Numbered from the stretch's first letter, positions 10,189 to 24,829 are shown. The stretch is 64,000 nt of DNA from Dioscorea cayenensis subsp. rotundata (GCF_009730915.1 NC_052489.1:29133916-29197915), one strand, 5' to 3'. A program made the numbers and translations. The notes: generated from the sequence alone by a model not told the origin.

Positions 10189-10929
10189 CGGGTGAAAACT
10201 GGAGAAGTGGTGTGTCTTTGTTTGGGTGGTGGTATGAAAACGTCTTTCTTATATATATATATATTTATATATATACGTTTAATGGGAAAATATATATATA
10301 TATATTTTTTTTTTTTAATCTGTTGTTGTGATTAACCGAATCATATATAAAAAATAATTAATTATTTTATAAATTTTATAAAAAATTAATTATTTTTCTA
10401 AAATTACTTCTAATTATATTTCTATATTTTTCTCTCATATTTAATTTTTTTTTAAAAAAATTGAATATAATGTCAAAAGTAATTTTAGAAAAAAAATATA
10501 ATAAATATTTTCTTGATGTAAAAACTGACAGATAAAAAAAAACATAAATTTGTCACAGATAAAAAAGAACTGAAAGAGTAATAAAAAAACACTAATCTAT
10601 TTTATTTGAAGAATTATCCATTATATATATTTTTTTAATTATTTACTAAAGCTCTAGCCGGTGAAAGTCACTTTTTTTCTTTGATCGCCTTTTAATGTGA
10701 ATATTTTTTGAAATATTAATGCAGTTAATAAGAATGGGTAATAATTTATTTGAAGATTATAATTAATATAATATTCTTCTATTTTCTTCCCCCTCAATCA
10801 AATAAAATTTATCTAATAACTCCCACATTTTTCTCCTCATAAAAATTTATCTATCCAAATAATTATTAAACATTGGCCTTATCTTTCCTTTACTTCCACG
10901 TTCATTCCTGTTACTGTCCTCTTTTTTTT
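10189..10929. other. AT-rich 5' flank of the PPR gene
   Basis: This holds the likely PPR leader and promoter. Long alternating TA stretches lie at about 10250-10305 and near 10623-10632. No other gene or clear element is seen. Confidence 0.45.
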
Positions 10930-11275
10930 TTTTAATCAAAACAATATGCGAGCATAACAAAAAAGAGCTTCCTATTCTCAAGTACCATAAGTTTTCTCAT
11001 TATCCACCCTCAGCCATTATCCTTGAGGATGTATAGGATTCATTTTCAAGAGAACGGGTACCTTCTTGTATAGCAATAATATTACCAATAGCAAATTTAT
11101 CCTAAGTAAAAAACCACTCAACTTGGACCCGATAACATTGTGAATAACTGTTTGAAATAATTAACGAGAATTTTGAAAATGATAGGCCTATTATCTGCCA
11201 TCCTCATAGATAAAAATCACTCTTACCGATCAAAACAACATAAGTTTTCCTCTAAGAGTTTGCCAAAGCAGTTTT
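10930..11275 (-). mobile_element. Decayed LINE reverse-transcriptase fragment
   Basis: Read on the minus strand, broken frames resemble the L1-type reverse-transcriptase core. There is a NRPII-like stretch (compare FRPISL), then FAIGNIIAIQEG (compare the usual GRxIxDNIxxAQE), LENESYTSSRIMAE and finally KTYGTLE (compare KAYDTLEW). Stops and frameshifts interrupt it. A T-run at 10921-10933 lies on its downstream side. This is a similarity judged by eye from motif order only. Confidence 0.5.
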
Positions 11276-11280
11276 TTTAA

Positions 11281-11331
<51 letters not shown>
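11281..11331. repeat. (AAT)n microsatellite
   Basis: About 17 uninterrupted AAT units, between the LINE remnant and the 3' end of the synthetase gene. Confidence 0.95.
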
Positions 11332-11572
11332 GCTTTTGCCTTTAAAAGAAATATGAACAATATGGGCTGTGGCCTGGTCAATAAGATTTGGAGAGACGAA
11401 AAAATTGCGGATGTATGCATGATGAATCTATTCTGTTCTGCTCAAGTAGTAATCCCCGACACTTACGAAAAGATGTTTTCCTAACTCAACTTCAACCTCG
11501 GGCAGATGCTCGAGGCATCCAACCTTTTTCTGCAAGAGTTATAATTGCAAAATATGTCATCAAATCAAGTTT

Positions 11573-14500
11573 TCAAATGTAAACTTTCTTTTGATGGAGT
11601 AGCATGTAAATCATAATATCACCACCAGAGGAATCACAAACCTTGCCCTTCTCAGCTTGAAACTCCGACTTCAAATTTGACAAGTCTCTGGATAACAGAT
11701 ATGTTTGCAAGGCTTCAGCATACATTTTGTTTCCTGAGACAACCAAACAATGAGAATACATCACAGGGAATACATTAAGATTAATTTGAAATAAAAGAGC
11801 AACCTGAAAATAATCTGAGAATAGCTTCTGATTTGAAGATAAGTGCAGGCCTTGCTAAGCTGATGATGAATGAAACACCAGATACACCTCTATATTCCTC
11901 CTTATAGAATACCACCTGTGAGCAGTAGAAGAGAAGGTATAATAAGTTGAGACCTCACCATATTAAATTCAGAAAATATTGAGTATAGAAAATGAGAAAG
12001 AACTGACAGCTTGGGGAGGACACAAAGTATGATGTAGCAAGGAAGAACCCAGGGATTCTCGGATGTATTGTTCCTGCCAAGCAATTTGACGAAAAGAAGC
12101 AGCCATGAGGTAGTGTAATTAGGAAGCTTATAAACAGGGCCACTGAAACAAAAAATAACAAGCAATTAGCATATTTCCATCAAGAACATACTTGTGAACT
12201 AACAATATTCTCCAAAATCTGCTTTCCATCATCAAGCGGTTCATAGTAAACTTCCACAATATCAGTTGGTTCTAGGCCAGCTTTCTTGCGCAATTTCTGA
12301 ATTCTATTAACAACCTACATAATAGAATTTTAAAAATCAAGTCAGCCATCAGAAATCGGTTTTTCAAGCCAGCATAGCCGAGGGGCACCAAACAATATAT
12401 AGGCATACAATAGAAGGATGTCAAACCAAAGACAAATTTAATTAATTGCATTATGAATACACAGTAAGAATATTTGATCAACAAGATACACAATGGCCCA
12501 CAATGGCTACTGAAAAGTATGCACTAGTGGAACATAAGTACGAACAGAAAACAAGTAGACATGAAAGCATTTAAGATATTGGGCAATAAGCACCTTATAT
12601 AAATATCTGTAACCCATACGCCAGGTCAAAATGATGTATCATTACACAAATATTTCTGTGAAAGGGTTGATCATTTTTTTACACTACTTTTTGAAGTACT
12701 TGTCAAGATGGCTTCCTAAGAGTGTTTGCTTTTTCTCAAAAGATCCAAGTTGAACTCTTTGGCAAAGAAAGGACTTTTATTTTAATAAAGCTTGAAGAGC
12801 CTAAAATAATTCTTAAAGATGCTGCTGGAGGCAACCACTATAATGAAAAATGGTCTTCATTAAAGGAGATTATAAAAAAAAAATTGGCAGTGGAAAACAC
12901 CCAAAGAAGTATTGGTCAGTGTCTCATAGTAGAGTTGCCACCTTTATCAATTTTTATGTAGCAAACAAATAGTAAAGAAAATGTTGTCCAGAGATCGAAC
13001 TTATTATAGTACAAGTAAAATGCACAATAAAGACACTCATAGCTACCTCACGAGCAAGTCCTGCCTCAAACAATGATTCATCTGCCCGCAGGTCCAATAC
13101 CACCAGAACATCGCCTAAACAAAAAGAGGATGTCAATTGATCACCAAAATCATCTTATGGTTTACAGTTTGGCTGAAACATGAGAAAAAGAGCATACCAT
13201 CACCAGCAGCATCAATCTCCTTATCGGTTACATTGTCTGGACACTTGAACTGTCTTACAACCTAAACACAAAAAACATCATTCAGCCAAATCTTATCATG
13301 CGAAAGGTTTATTCTACATCAGACAGTGCAGATCTACTCGAGTGATAACAGTTTCCACAATCCAGCTATTACCTACAGATAATATAGCTTAATAATTGCA
13401 AAGCACCATTTATTCCCAAGACCTCGTTCTAGGAAGAAATATAAAAGTTCAGATTATTGAAATTCAGTGCAGTCACTCATACCAAGACCATTGTTATTTA
13501 TGAAATGACACACATATTCAATTATTTTATACTTATGGCTCATCTATTCTAATTACTTGTGAAACTTTAGTTCCAAAATTAATAAGCATTTTACATTTTT
13601 ATTGCATATAAATCTGGCTGAAATATTTTTGCACGTGATGTGATAAAAGAATAAAAGCTGTGAATTGCACATATGTCATATAAAAATGCCAATAAGCCAT
13701 ATATATCGAAAAATTTGACATGTAGATGTAACCTTGATATCATTCAGCTTCAAACAGTGCCCAGAAATTGTGACTTCACCAGATTTCTCAAATGCTAGGA
13801 TGTCAGGCAGTGACATTGCCTTGATCTCCTTGGCAACAGTTCCCATGGATTTTCCCAGTCTCTTACCTAATACACTGCAAAAGCAAACTATGGATTAGAT
13901 CAAACAGCATCGAATAACTATATTGAGCGAATTATTATGTTGGAACATTGAATAAGTGGAAAAAAGTTCAGGAAATATACCTGAAATCAGGCTCAGCACG
14001 TAAAGAAGCATATTTCAAAGGATCATTGCATGGAATGATAGCTTTGACATTCAGTTCCTCCATCACATACTTTATTCAAAAAATTGAAGAAATTATTTAA
14101 ACAGAATAAAAAATTCAAAATACAAATCACCAACACAAAAAGAAGAGGATGATATAATGAATAAGAATGGAGCAAAAATTTAGATAGTCAATACAGTATA
14201 CTATCAATCATAAATAAAAGGTGATATGAACTTATGGCAAACAAGATCACACACCATTTTTTATGAAGCTAAATGAGGCTTAGGATGGATTCTTAAATCT
14301 TACATACCTCTCGTAATTTGCCTGTGATGTCCTCAAGAAAATCTGCATCAGGATGCACAACAACCATCTCCCTGTGGTTGAGTAAAAGGAAAATTTTGTC
14401 AAAAATTGGATAAATAAACCACAAAGCCGGAGAAGTAGCTGAATATACTTTAATGGTGCTTTGAGAGGTTTGTTATGACGCTCTCTGATGGCACGAGCAA

Positions 14501-17500
14501 GATCGATGACGGTCATCATCCTTGTCACACTTTGTTCAATGCGCTCCTCCCTCTGAAAACATCAGACAAACAATGACGTAAAACGAGCAGATTTCTTCTG
14601 ACACATGAATATATCACTCAAAAGATTTTGGGAAGAAGATGCAACCTTTCCTTTCGATGAAGGAAAAGAACAGTAATGAATACTTTCTTCAGCACCATCC
14701 AAAACTTTGCGCAAGTTTTGATACAGACCCTCAGTGAAGAAAGGCGTAAATGGAGCCATTGCCTTACAAGTAGTTAAAAGCACCTGCAATGCAGAATAAG
14801 ATATCGAAAGATGCACTATAAGATTCAAAAATTGCTTAACCAAAAGCAAATCAACATAAAATAACAATATTGAATAAAGTGATGATAGGCCAAAAGATAG
14901 TTTAAACTAAAATGCATAACTCGGTAGTAGCTGAACCCCACTAACTAAAATTTGCATTGATATTCCTCGTGAAAAACCAAAACAAAAATTCTTCAATTGT
15001 GATAAACATTTAAAAATTACAAAGTCCCCAGGAGGAACAGAAGCTTCAAATTAACTGAATAATAACACAATAAATTGATATGACAAAATGCCAAGAACTT
15101 AAGGAATTACTACGCATTGGAAATAATACGAAGTACTTGCATGGTATAGTGTTGACAATGAGATTCTGCAGTCATCTTCTCCAGTACGGCCCTTCAGCCT
15201 CTTCCGATTAAATCTTACATATATATTTGTCAGATTGTCAATAAATTTCAGAAGATATGGCACAACCTGTATAAATGAAAAAAATCATAGTTAGCACAGC
15301 ACAGGACTTAGATTATATCACTGCTATTATATGGGTAAACAAACAACCGTATACAAACGGTAAGCATCCATTTCTTGTCGAACAAATTGAACAAGGCTTT
15401 CAGTAGCAGAATTGATCCACTGGTCAAGCACATTTGAAGATGTCTGGAGAGTTGCAAGATCAATGGGCACAAATGGTGCAAAACCTTCAACCTCCAGCCT
15501 CTTAGCATTTTGAACAAGGAACCTGTAAGCATTATACCACGGAAGGAAGACATCTTTGACCTACATGAATGGATCATAGAAAAAAAAATGAGAGACAGAT
15601 GTGATCTGAAACAGGAAAAATATGAGCATAAAAGAACACAGATGGAAACAAGCTAAAGCAGGGGGAAAAATTGCTTAAAATGATGTTACTCACAACACTG
15701 TACACGCCATCCTTCTTAAACCTCAATGGCTCAGCACGGACAACAGGTGAATTGATAAGGTATAGTCGTAATGCGTCCTGCAAAAATTCAAGTATAACAA
15801 GAACACAAAGTGAACTTTAATTTATAATATAACTACAAATGCATATTTACGTATATAGGTGGTACACACATGTACAAGTCTAAATGTGGAGAGAAGAGAA
15901 CATCTAAGATGACAAATCACATGTAAACTTGTAAATGTCATATAAATGTGCAACATAAAACAGTAGAGACATAGTTTATAAGTATATCATAGATAGACTA
16001 CTTACAGCTCCATAATCACCAATTACTTCCATGGGCGAAGGGTAGTTCTTTAACCTCTTGCTCATCTTCTTTCCATCCTCTGCCAGAACAAGGCCATTGC
16101 AGATGAGATTTCTAAATGCTGGTTTTCCAAATAAAGCAGTAGAAAGTACCATGAGAGTATAAAACCTGCAAAATACAAATCCAAGGCTTCACTATCAAGA
16201 GACAAGGTATTTAGTAAAGTTTGCTATTTCCGCAAGAAATCACACAAGAAACAAATCCCAAAATCATAATTGAAAAATCATGACATTATATTGAGATAAA
16301 ATGAATATGAATCAAAACAACAAAACCGAGGGAAAATAGCACAGTTTACACACAGAAAATGTTAATTACATCCGAAGACCACACAATATTAATTTCAATG
16401 GGAAAAACTATCATGTAGTTGGACTGACAATGAAAAAGAAAGGGTATCAAGATGCACCAAAAAACATAAACAGAATCTTTTTTCCACAAATGTAAATAAA
16501 AGGATTTGGTGAAGAAACCAACCACCCACGAGTTTGGTCAAGGCCTTCAGCCACAAAATGACCAGGAAAATTCTTTTCAAAGAGTTCAACATTCTCAAAT
16601 GGATAATGAATATAAGCATATGGCATAGACCCACTCTCAAACCAGCAGTCAAACACCTGCAGAGCAAAAAGAGAAAGTTATTATGCATGTGTGAAAAAGC
16701 ACCTAGGCTAAATTATTTTCATCAAATGACCATTGACAAAATTACACTATTGCCCTTTTGTCCCTAAATATAAAAACAAAACCAAGACTTCTTTTTTTTT
16801 ATTGACAATGACAGCCTTTTTTTCTCAAACTAAGATTTTTCTCATCTTCTCCACTTAGCCTGCCATGAGAAACTTCTCAACTTTAATTATTTTGACCAAA
16901 ATATACTTGAAAACACACTACAACCTTTTATCCCTGTACACAAACATAAAACCACAACTTTTCCCCAATCTAAGGTTTTCTTCATCTTCCCCACTTGGCC
17001 AGCAATCCTCTCCTAGGATGCCAAGGTGTTAATATATTTCTTAAGCACTAATTTATATTGGATTTGCATAAAAGAAAATTTTGATTGCATATGTCCTAAA
17101 TGGCAATTTCATAGTTTAGAAACACCTCCACATGCACACACCCAAACACACATAAGAAGACCAAAGGGGCATGACTTACTCATAGAAACACTTATCAATT
17201 AGGCATCCAAATATATAACTCCTATGTAAGCACTTCTAAAAAAAAATGCTTCCAAAATTAAGTCAGGCACTTTTTTTAAGAAGTGAATCCAAATGAGCCC
17301 AATAGTTCTATTCAACTTGCAACTCTAGATTTGATAATCAATTGGGCGCTCCCCCAAAACAAGTTAAGAGCGTATATATTTTATTAATCTGCACTTAAAC
17401 ATATAATCAAGCTTCCAACGAGAAAATGGAAGAGGTTCTACTCCATTAATTGAGAAGGCAAGGAAAAACTAACACAAATTTTATGCAAGGACTACATTTC

Positions 17501-20500
17501 TCATAAGCATAAATTAGGGCGCAAAAGCATTTGTATGAAAGGGTATCATAAATGCAACAAACTAGCCACACCAATATAAAGGATACAAATAATACATCAG
17601 CAGCTACACAACTATATATTCAAACCTTGAATTGAGATAATTATCACAATAACCAAGAAATACGCAATTAACTAAACTACCAATCTGGAAGTTAAAGTTT
17701 AATGATTACAGTAGCCTCGAAATTTACAACTAGTTTAAACTACATTTTCACAATATGGGGCAGAGTTTGAGTTTCTTTAAGTTATGCTCCAAACTAAAGA
17801 GTAGCATATGTTAATGTATGGTGACAATGATGCGTGGCTTACATACTCAAACTCCCAAAAGCACTCCACTGTGAAGAAGAATTAAAAAACTACTAGTTCA
17901 AGTTGTTCAATAAAACGAGGTTAAAAATTACTCACATCATCAACACGGCGTAGAACACCATGTTTAGGACCACGGCTAGAAGGAATGGTGATATGATCAA
18001 TGAAATGGCGATGTAGATCAGTAGCCTATACAATAAGTACAAAACAAAAAATAAAAGCAAAAATTTAACATAATAATTGATGCAGAAAATAGAAAAATTG
18101 GAAAGCAAGAAGCTATTATTCAGTCATGATACCACAAACAGCAAACAACCAGATATAACATAATACATAAAAATTTATAACAGACCTTAATGCCCGAACG
18201 TCTTTCAAGTTCATCAATTGAATCAATAACGACTTTTTCCTCACCGTCCTCACTAACCCATACTGGTAGAGGAGTCCCCCAAAATCTACTTCGGCTAACA
18301 GCCCAATCTCTAGCATTCTCAAGCCAATTATGAAAACGTTTTTCCTGCAAACAAGTAGTTGAGAGAAAAGGAAGACCAAATTCAGAGAAGTGTTGTAAAT
18401 GAACTTCAATAGAAGAGAGGCAGAAAATTCAGACCTTAACATAGTCAGGCACCCAGTATGTTTGTTTATTGCTCTCTAGCAATTGATCTTTAATCTTCTC
18501 AACAGACACAAACCTAGAAAAATTACACAAATGTTAGCAGGTGGGCAGCTGTAGATAAGCAAAATATTAGCTCATACATAAATAAGATAAAATGTATAGA
18601 CAGCAAAATATTAGCTCATACATAAATAAGATAACCGAAGTGAGGACATCAGATAGACATAATAAAGAGTATATTGAACTCAAGCAACCTCCTCTTACCA
18701 GCTAGGAACAGCCCTATAGAGAAGAGGAGTGTCCGATCTCCAGCAAAAAGGATAGGAGTGCACCATGCTTCCAGTGCTCACAAGTCTTCCCTTTGCCTGA
18801 AAATTTTCAGGCTGCCTCTATCAGTATTCAAATCATGCTGAGAACCCACAAAGAACACAAACCACACATACAACATCTGTTACATTATGAAGCTACAATT
18901 AGCAAGAAAGACCTCGCATTTCTATGTGCACTAGAATTGTTTAATGGCATGAACAAATTCTGAATCAAAGTAAACTGAGAAAAATATAGCTCCTTAATTT
19001 TGATCAAATGCTAAGTTCAGGCATAATAGTGGTTATACTTTCATAGATGAAACCCAAAGATAATGGCAATCAATCTAAACAGGCACAATGGCAGTGTGAG
19101 AAAAATGTCCGCATGATGTTTTTGCAAGATAGGCACCATGGTGGACAATAATTATAGCTAAATTTTTGTTTTCTGGTGGAAAAGGAGGAATTATCATTTG
19201 GATTTCAAAAGGCCAGGATAGAAGATTTCAACATGTCCTCTATCCCATTTTTTAATACAAACCAAGCTCACAATATGCATCTGACAAAAAGCATGCTCAG
19301 ACATATTTTGACAAATATTCATGCCATAGATCCATCTATGGTCCACAAAGTACTTTGACAGGGACAAGCTCCTCCCCATATTGATGTAAACTTTCAAGGT
19401 ATGCAACATTGGATTGGCATTGAATTTTTACCTCAAACAAGGATGTCCAAATACAGAAGAGATAGGGTGGAGATGTCTATGAAGTAAAAAATTCTGACAG
19501 TTAAAAAGAAAAGAAAAACTACAAGTAACAAAATATAAATGTTATGAAGTTGCATAACCTCAAAGTCACAATGCATGCAAATTGTAAAACATTATCTGAA
19601 GGATTGTTCTTTAAAAACTTCAACATATTTTAGCATTACTATAGACCAAGTCACACACACACGAGCACACATGTAATAAGAAAATAGGCCGAGTAATTTA
19701 TTGTACGCAAAATAGATTACACATTGATTAAATAACAACTGTGTTAACAAGCAGTTTCCTTACCTTTACAGCATTTATAATATCCTTGTCAGCATCCTTC
19801 ACGTAGCGACCATGAAAATCCGAAATTTTCTCAGTAAAACACCCATCAGCATCAACTGCTACAACAAGGTCCTCATCCTATGGAACAAGTAATGTGGGGG
19901 GAAAATCAAATGCAAGATACAAACTCACAACCATAAGTTTTGACAATGGAAGCCAAACTGATTTTCTTCCATGCAGCATTGATATAGTAAACTAGAAACA
20001 GAGGCAGAAAATTACTAATGTCTAAGATAGTAAAAGAACATGGCTGGTATTCCACATAAAAAAATCAAGTAATCCTTTTATGTTACTGAGATATGTGTAA
20101 TATGGCAACACAAACAACTGCACCAACTTCTATTTGTAAAGAACAACGATGTTCTTAGTCTAAAATCAAAATCCAAAAGAACCAAAATTAAGTTACTTTT
20201 GTGTAAAAAAAAAATCAAATGTCATTGGCATTTTCAATTTCTAACCTTTTGAATAATACCAGCTTCAACGCAAACTCGGTAATCATCCTCACCAAATGCT
20301 GGAGCACAATGAACTATACCAGTTCCACTATCATCCGTGACATAATTGTCCGCGGCCACCCTAAATGCGTTACTGAACTCTGCAAAATAGTCAAATAGTG
20401 GCACATATCTGCAAAATTGGATTCAATATTCAGCCATTGAAATTAAAATTCACTTTATGTTACACAATTAATGCAAGATGAGGGACAAGGGAAGTAACGA

Positions 20501-21904
20501 TGGTGTCACTATACAAAATAAAGAGATAGCATTGGATGGAACAGAACTGGAAAAACAAAAATGCTTACTTCTTGCCAACCAGGGAAGCCCCTGTTATCTT
20601 TTCCAATAATTCATATGTTTCAGTATCCAAGCCACTCTTGACTTTACCATCAACTGTTCCCTTATTTTCAAATTTACCATTGGCTGCTCCCTTGCTCTTA
20701 GAACTTTCTTGTGCAGCAGAATTTCCAGCAGAGGGCTTTGTTTTCCTGCTAGGCAAGGAGGACAACCTAGATTCTGCTACAATGTAAATCACCCCACTAG
20801 ACTTGTCCTTAACCTGGTAGTTTTCCAGAATTTCAGATGGATCAGAGCAAAAAAGAAATTCCAAGGAACAATAAGAAAGACAAAAATGCAGCCTTTTAAG
20901 AGCTGAGAAGCAGTGTGAAACCAAGAAGCCATGAACTTCAACCAAATCAAGTGAAACTAACAAAAGCAGCAACAAGAAACTATATTATAGACATGCTCTG
21001 TGGCAAATCTACAACTTTAGATAAGTGTCCACAATGAAAATATGACTCATCGGATAAACTGAAATCTACTCAACAAACCTTGGCGTAGACAAAATTAGCA
21101 TTAACACACAGAGCAAGATTGCTTGGGAGCGTCCACGGCGTAGTTGTCCACGCTACAAGCGCTGCATTCTGTGGATCATCCTTCAAAGGAAAAGCAACCA
21201 CAATTGCTGGGTCTGGCACATCCTACAAAATCCAAACAAAGTCCAATAATAATCAACCATAATCCTAATTTCAAAACCCAATGGTTAAGCATAAAACTCC
21301 AAACCTTGTAATTCAAACCCGCCTCGAAGTTGGAGAGCGGGGTCTTGCAACCAGTGCTATACGGCATGACCTTAAATCCTCGGTAAACAAGCCCTTTCTT
21401 GAAAAGCTGGGCAAAAACCCACCACACCGATTCCATGAATTGGGGATCCATGGTCTTGTAATCGTTCTTGAAATCGATCCAGCGCCCAGTGCGGGTGATG
21501 ACCTCCTCCCATTCAGCAACATAGCGAGTGACTATGCCACGGCACTCCTCATTGTAGGCGGCAATACCCATTGCAAAGACATCATCCCGAGATCGGATGC
21601 CAAGCTTGGTATCAATTTCAAACTCAACAGGAAGGCCATGGCAATCCCATCCGAAGCGGCGGGTGACATGCCAGCCGCACATGGACTGATATCTAGTGAC
21701 GACATCCTTGATGGTGCCTGCGAGGATGTGGCCGTAGTGAGGCTTCCCCGTGGCGAAGGGAGGGCCATCGTAGAAGATATACTCAGGCTTAGACTCCGTG
21801 CGCTTGAGCTGATTCTCAAAGGCCCGGATATCGGACCACAAGAGCAAGATGCGCTCCTCTTGGTTGGGGAACGAGAATTCCTTGCCCTCGCATACCTCTT
21901 CCAT
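11573..21904 (-). CDS. IleRS: Isoleucyl-tRNA synthetase, cytosolic
   Basis: Twenty-four exons sum to 1157 codons. Exon borders are 21904-21305, 21222-21079, 20813-20569, 20408-20246, 19877-19764, 18796-18699, 18513-18435, 18344-18186, 18025-17936, 16656-16523, 16165-16006, 15777-15694, 15560-15348, 15266-15141, 14783-14646, 14552-14449, 14371-14308, 14069-13981, 13874-13733, 13261-13198, 13114-13047, 12314-12192, 11915-11804 and 11733-11573. The enzyme charges tRNA-Ile with isoleucine using ATP. The class-I HIGH motif is HYGH (residues 56-59) after [10 protein letters not shown], and KMSKR is at 642-646. The editing domain carries [10 protein letters not shown] and [16 protein letters not shown]. 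There is no transit peptide, so it is the cytosolic form; length fits plant and yeast enzymes. Phases agree at every junction. Intron 14 needs a GC donor. A displaced copy of part of exon 1 lies at 29187-29398. Confidence 0.95.
18558..18634. repeat. 44-bp tandem duplication in a synthetase intron
   Basis: A stretch beginning AGCAAAATATTAGCTCATAC occurs at 18558 and again at 18602, inside the intron between synthetase exons 6 and 7. It looks like a recent slippage duplication with no visible function. Confidence 0.85.
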
Positions 21905-22074
21905 GGCGGAGAAAGGTGGATCGGAACGCCGGCGCCGCGGCTGAAAGGCGGAGCCCGTAGGTGGAGACAGATGGGAACTGGTAAAAAAACACCAAGGGTT
22001 TTTTTAGGGTTTTGATGGCCTGAAAAACGTTCGTAAGGACGAAAAGGGCGAAGCTTGTAATTTACACGCCTTCC

Positions 22075-22075
<1 letters not shown>

Positions 22076-22113
<38 letters not shown>
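22076..22113. repeat. (TTA)n microsatellite
   Basis: An uninterrupted TTA run in the upstream flank of the synthetase gene, at the edge of the transposon-rich block. Confidence 0.9.
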
Positions 22114-22859
22114 GAAAATGCCAAAAACTCTCTAAGATGCATATATTACCAAAAACACCTCGTTAGCTACGATTCATAAAAAAACCTCTTCCTTTTAAAC
22201 TCTATGTTTTTCAAACCCCCAAAAGACGTGAATGATGTTAACCCGAGTGATTTTCAAATTTTATGGACGAAAATGCCTCTGCATGGGGAGTCGTCATTGC
22301 AGTCCCATTTCGGTGGCTTTGAGAGGAAGTGGGGGGTTTTCCATAGGGTAACCCCAAGAGACGAATTTACTTGAGCTATTTACTTGTTTTTTCTCAACTC
22401 GCTCTTCGACTTTTTCCATTTCATGTTCGTCTCCGAGTTGTTCTCATCGGCGCAACCCTCAGAATTGCTAGCTTTTTCCCTTTCCATGGTATCTCAAGAA
22501 GAAGTCCCGCCAAGTAGTTGGCATTTCATCGGCTTTGCAATCTAAGGTATTGAGTATTGTTTTATGTTAACTATTCTGCTATAAAGACGCATTTTTTTCG
22601 GGTTTTTGTTTTTGTGCTCATGTTTTTGTTGGAAGATATCGAAGTCCGTAGGGGGATTTCTACCGGGGTTTTGTTAGTCTGCGTGGCAATTTCTAGCTAG
22701 GGGTTTTGTTTTGCATTTTTTGTCTGTATACACTATCGAAATAGTTTTTTTGATTGTTATGATTTGTATAATATTTATAATGTACATTTCTCCTTTCATT
22801 TGATATGGTTGTAGTTTTACAAATGAGATTTACGTTAAAGAAATGAGATGTTACAATTT

Positions 22860-22975
22860 AAATTTTGTTGTCTCTGTTTAATAAACTAGGCTTCTGTTTA
22901 ACAATTGATATCTCTGTTTAAGAACTGAAGGTTACCGTTTAAAACCTTATATTTCCGCTTAAACATTTGTGAATA
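22860..22975 (+). repeat. GTTTAA motif array (first)
   Basis: Repeated CTGTTTAA/CCGTTTAA-like units spaced about 20-25 bp apart, upstream of the first Ulp1-like exon. It is a direct-repeat pattern with variable spacers, not a perfect satellite. Confidence 0.65.
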
Positions 22976-23824
22976 TTGCATGTTGAATGTGTTGTTATTG
23001 TCGCATGCTTGTGATTATGGCGGTCAACCTAGTTAATGGGCGATGCTATTTTTGACACCGGTAGTGGAGACCTTAGCTGAATTGAAAGATAACATGACCC
23101 CTCGACACTAGGAGATCATCCGAAGGACACCGTTTGCAACATTCATTGAGCTGGAAGCTATATACCAAGAGAGGGTCCTTCTTGATTCTCTATTGCAAAG
23201 GTACGATGACCGCACCAATAAATTCAGGATCGGGAAAGCTCGCTGAGTTTCGAGCCTCAAGATATGGCCCTCGTTCTTGGTCTCGTTGCGATGACGACGC
23301 AGATCGTGTTTCGAAGAAGAAAAAACCCGCTCGGCTCAAGGGAAGTATTTATCAAAAAAACCTCACGAGAGCACAGAGACTCCATCAAGAGCACTCTTGT
23401 GCAACTTGTTCGACAGAGGAGAGAAGAAGATAATTTTGTCAAACTCCTGATGGTGTACCTCATGGGTACGCATCATCTTCCCAAATACATCATGCTCGGT
23501 TCCGAATCGGATCGTTGATTATGTCGATGATCTACCCGCCATGGGGCGATCACGCATGGGCGCAGCGACGCACAAGTGGCTTATGGAGGACATTCCAGCA
23601 AGCCGCCGAGTGCAAGATAGATGCGCCGGGAAGAAGACCAACACATGGTATATTAAGGGTTGCTCGATCACGCTTAACGTCTGGTTTTACGAGCTAACCG
23701 GAACGAGAAAGAAAGTCCGTTTCGGCAAGATCCCAAGGATCCTGTGCTACGGTGAAAGTACTTACCGGAAGCAAGCGACGGTAGAAACTATCTTGTCATC
23801 GCTCGAAGGAAAAGAGGTAATAAA

Positions 23825-24005
23825 TCATGGACAATGTTTAACATAAGTCTTTAATGTTTAAACATATTATTTAGCGTTTAACTTTATTATTTACAGTTTA
23901 AAATTTATTCATAAAGGTTTAAATATTTTGTTCTCCGTTTAAATATATTCTATAATGTTTAAATATATAAAAACTCTGTTTAAATATAGTTTTTTATAGT
24001 TTAAA
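23825..24005 (+). repeat. GTTTAA motif array (second, densest)
   Basis: Nine GTTTAA occurrences in about 180 bp, most preceded by a variable TG/CG/AG dinucleotide, in what should be an intron of the Ulp1-like gene just after its LEGKE donor. All are on the plus strand, the sense strand of that gene. Confidence 0.8.
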
Positions 24006-24829
24006 ATGAATGATTTTGCTGAAATTATTTGGTTTACATATGTTAGTTTCCTGAGCTGGTTCCGGCGAATGCTGAAGAAGAAATATTTATTGGGGCCAAC
24101 CGACGGATGGATGCTATTGCTCCGGAACTACTTGCTCGAAGGTAGGATGAGAGGGCAACCTCTATCGTGCGCGCTCAACGCCGTTCTCCTACTTCCAGCC
24201 CATCACACGCAAGCATTCGTCGATGCCGGAGAAGCCCTCCCCTACCCCGTCAGATTGCAACAACCCTCCTACCACGACAACGATAGTCCCCCCGATTGTG
24301 GCAGCCCCTCCGACCGTGGCAGCCCCACCGACGACATTAGACGAAGATGTCACTCAACTCTTATGCAGGCGTGCCAGATATTTATGATCGAGTTTCCTCG
24401 GCTTGTCGCTCGTGTTGAGGCACTGGAAGGACGTTCACAATCAACTGCGTTGTCCCTCCAAAGAAATGAACCACCCGGGACGAACGAGGCGTCGGAATTT
24501 GATGACGACGACATCATCGGGGTGGCCATTCCAAGACGGCCACATTCGAAGAGACTTGCGAAAAAGAGGAGAACAATACTGCCTCTGTCTCCACCGCCGG
24601 CTCACTAAGAAACAATAGCAACACCATCGGCGGCTGATGCTGTTACTAAGTCTATCGCCGTTGATGGCATGGTCATGACGGTGGAGGACATCGTAGATGA
24701 TGTGGCCGTTGCCGCGGTTGAGAAGATCGTTTACTCTCTTGTTAATGAAATCCCCGACCCGGTGGAACAGACTGCCGAGATGCGGCATCAAAGATGGACA
24801 CAATCTTTGAAGAAGAATAACAAGCTAAG

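Noticed and set aside
9853-10335. 160-codon plus-strand frame opposite the PPR gene start
   Set aside because: Gly/Glu-rich shadow of the GC-rich PPR coding strand, running into TA repeats; the minus-strand PPR protein explains the sequence.
21281-22015. 244-codon plus-strand frame opposite synthetase exon 1
   Set aside because: Complement of a strongly conserved synthetase exon; the protein itself resembles nothing.
23825-24005. GTTTAA array as a CRISPR-like or regular satellite array
   Set aside because: Units are only 6-8 bp, spacing varies, and the context is a plant transposon intron; nothing else of a CRISPR locus is present.
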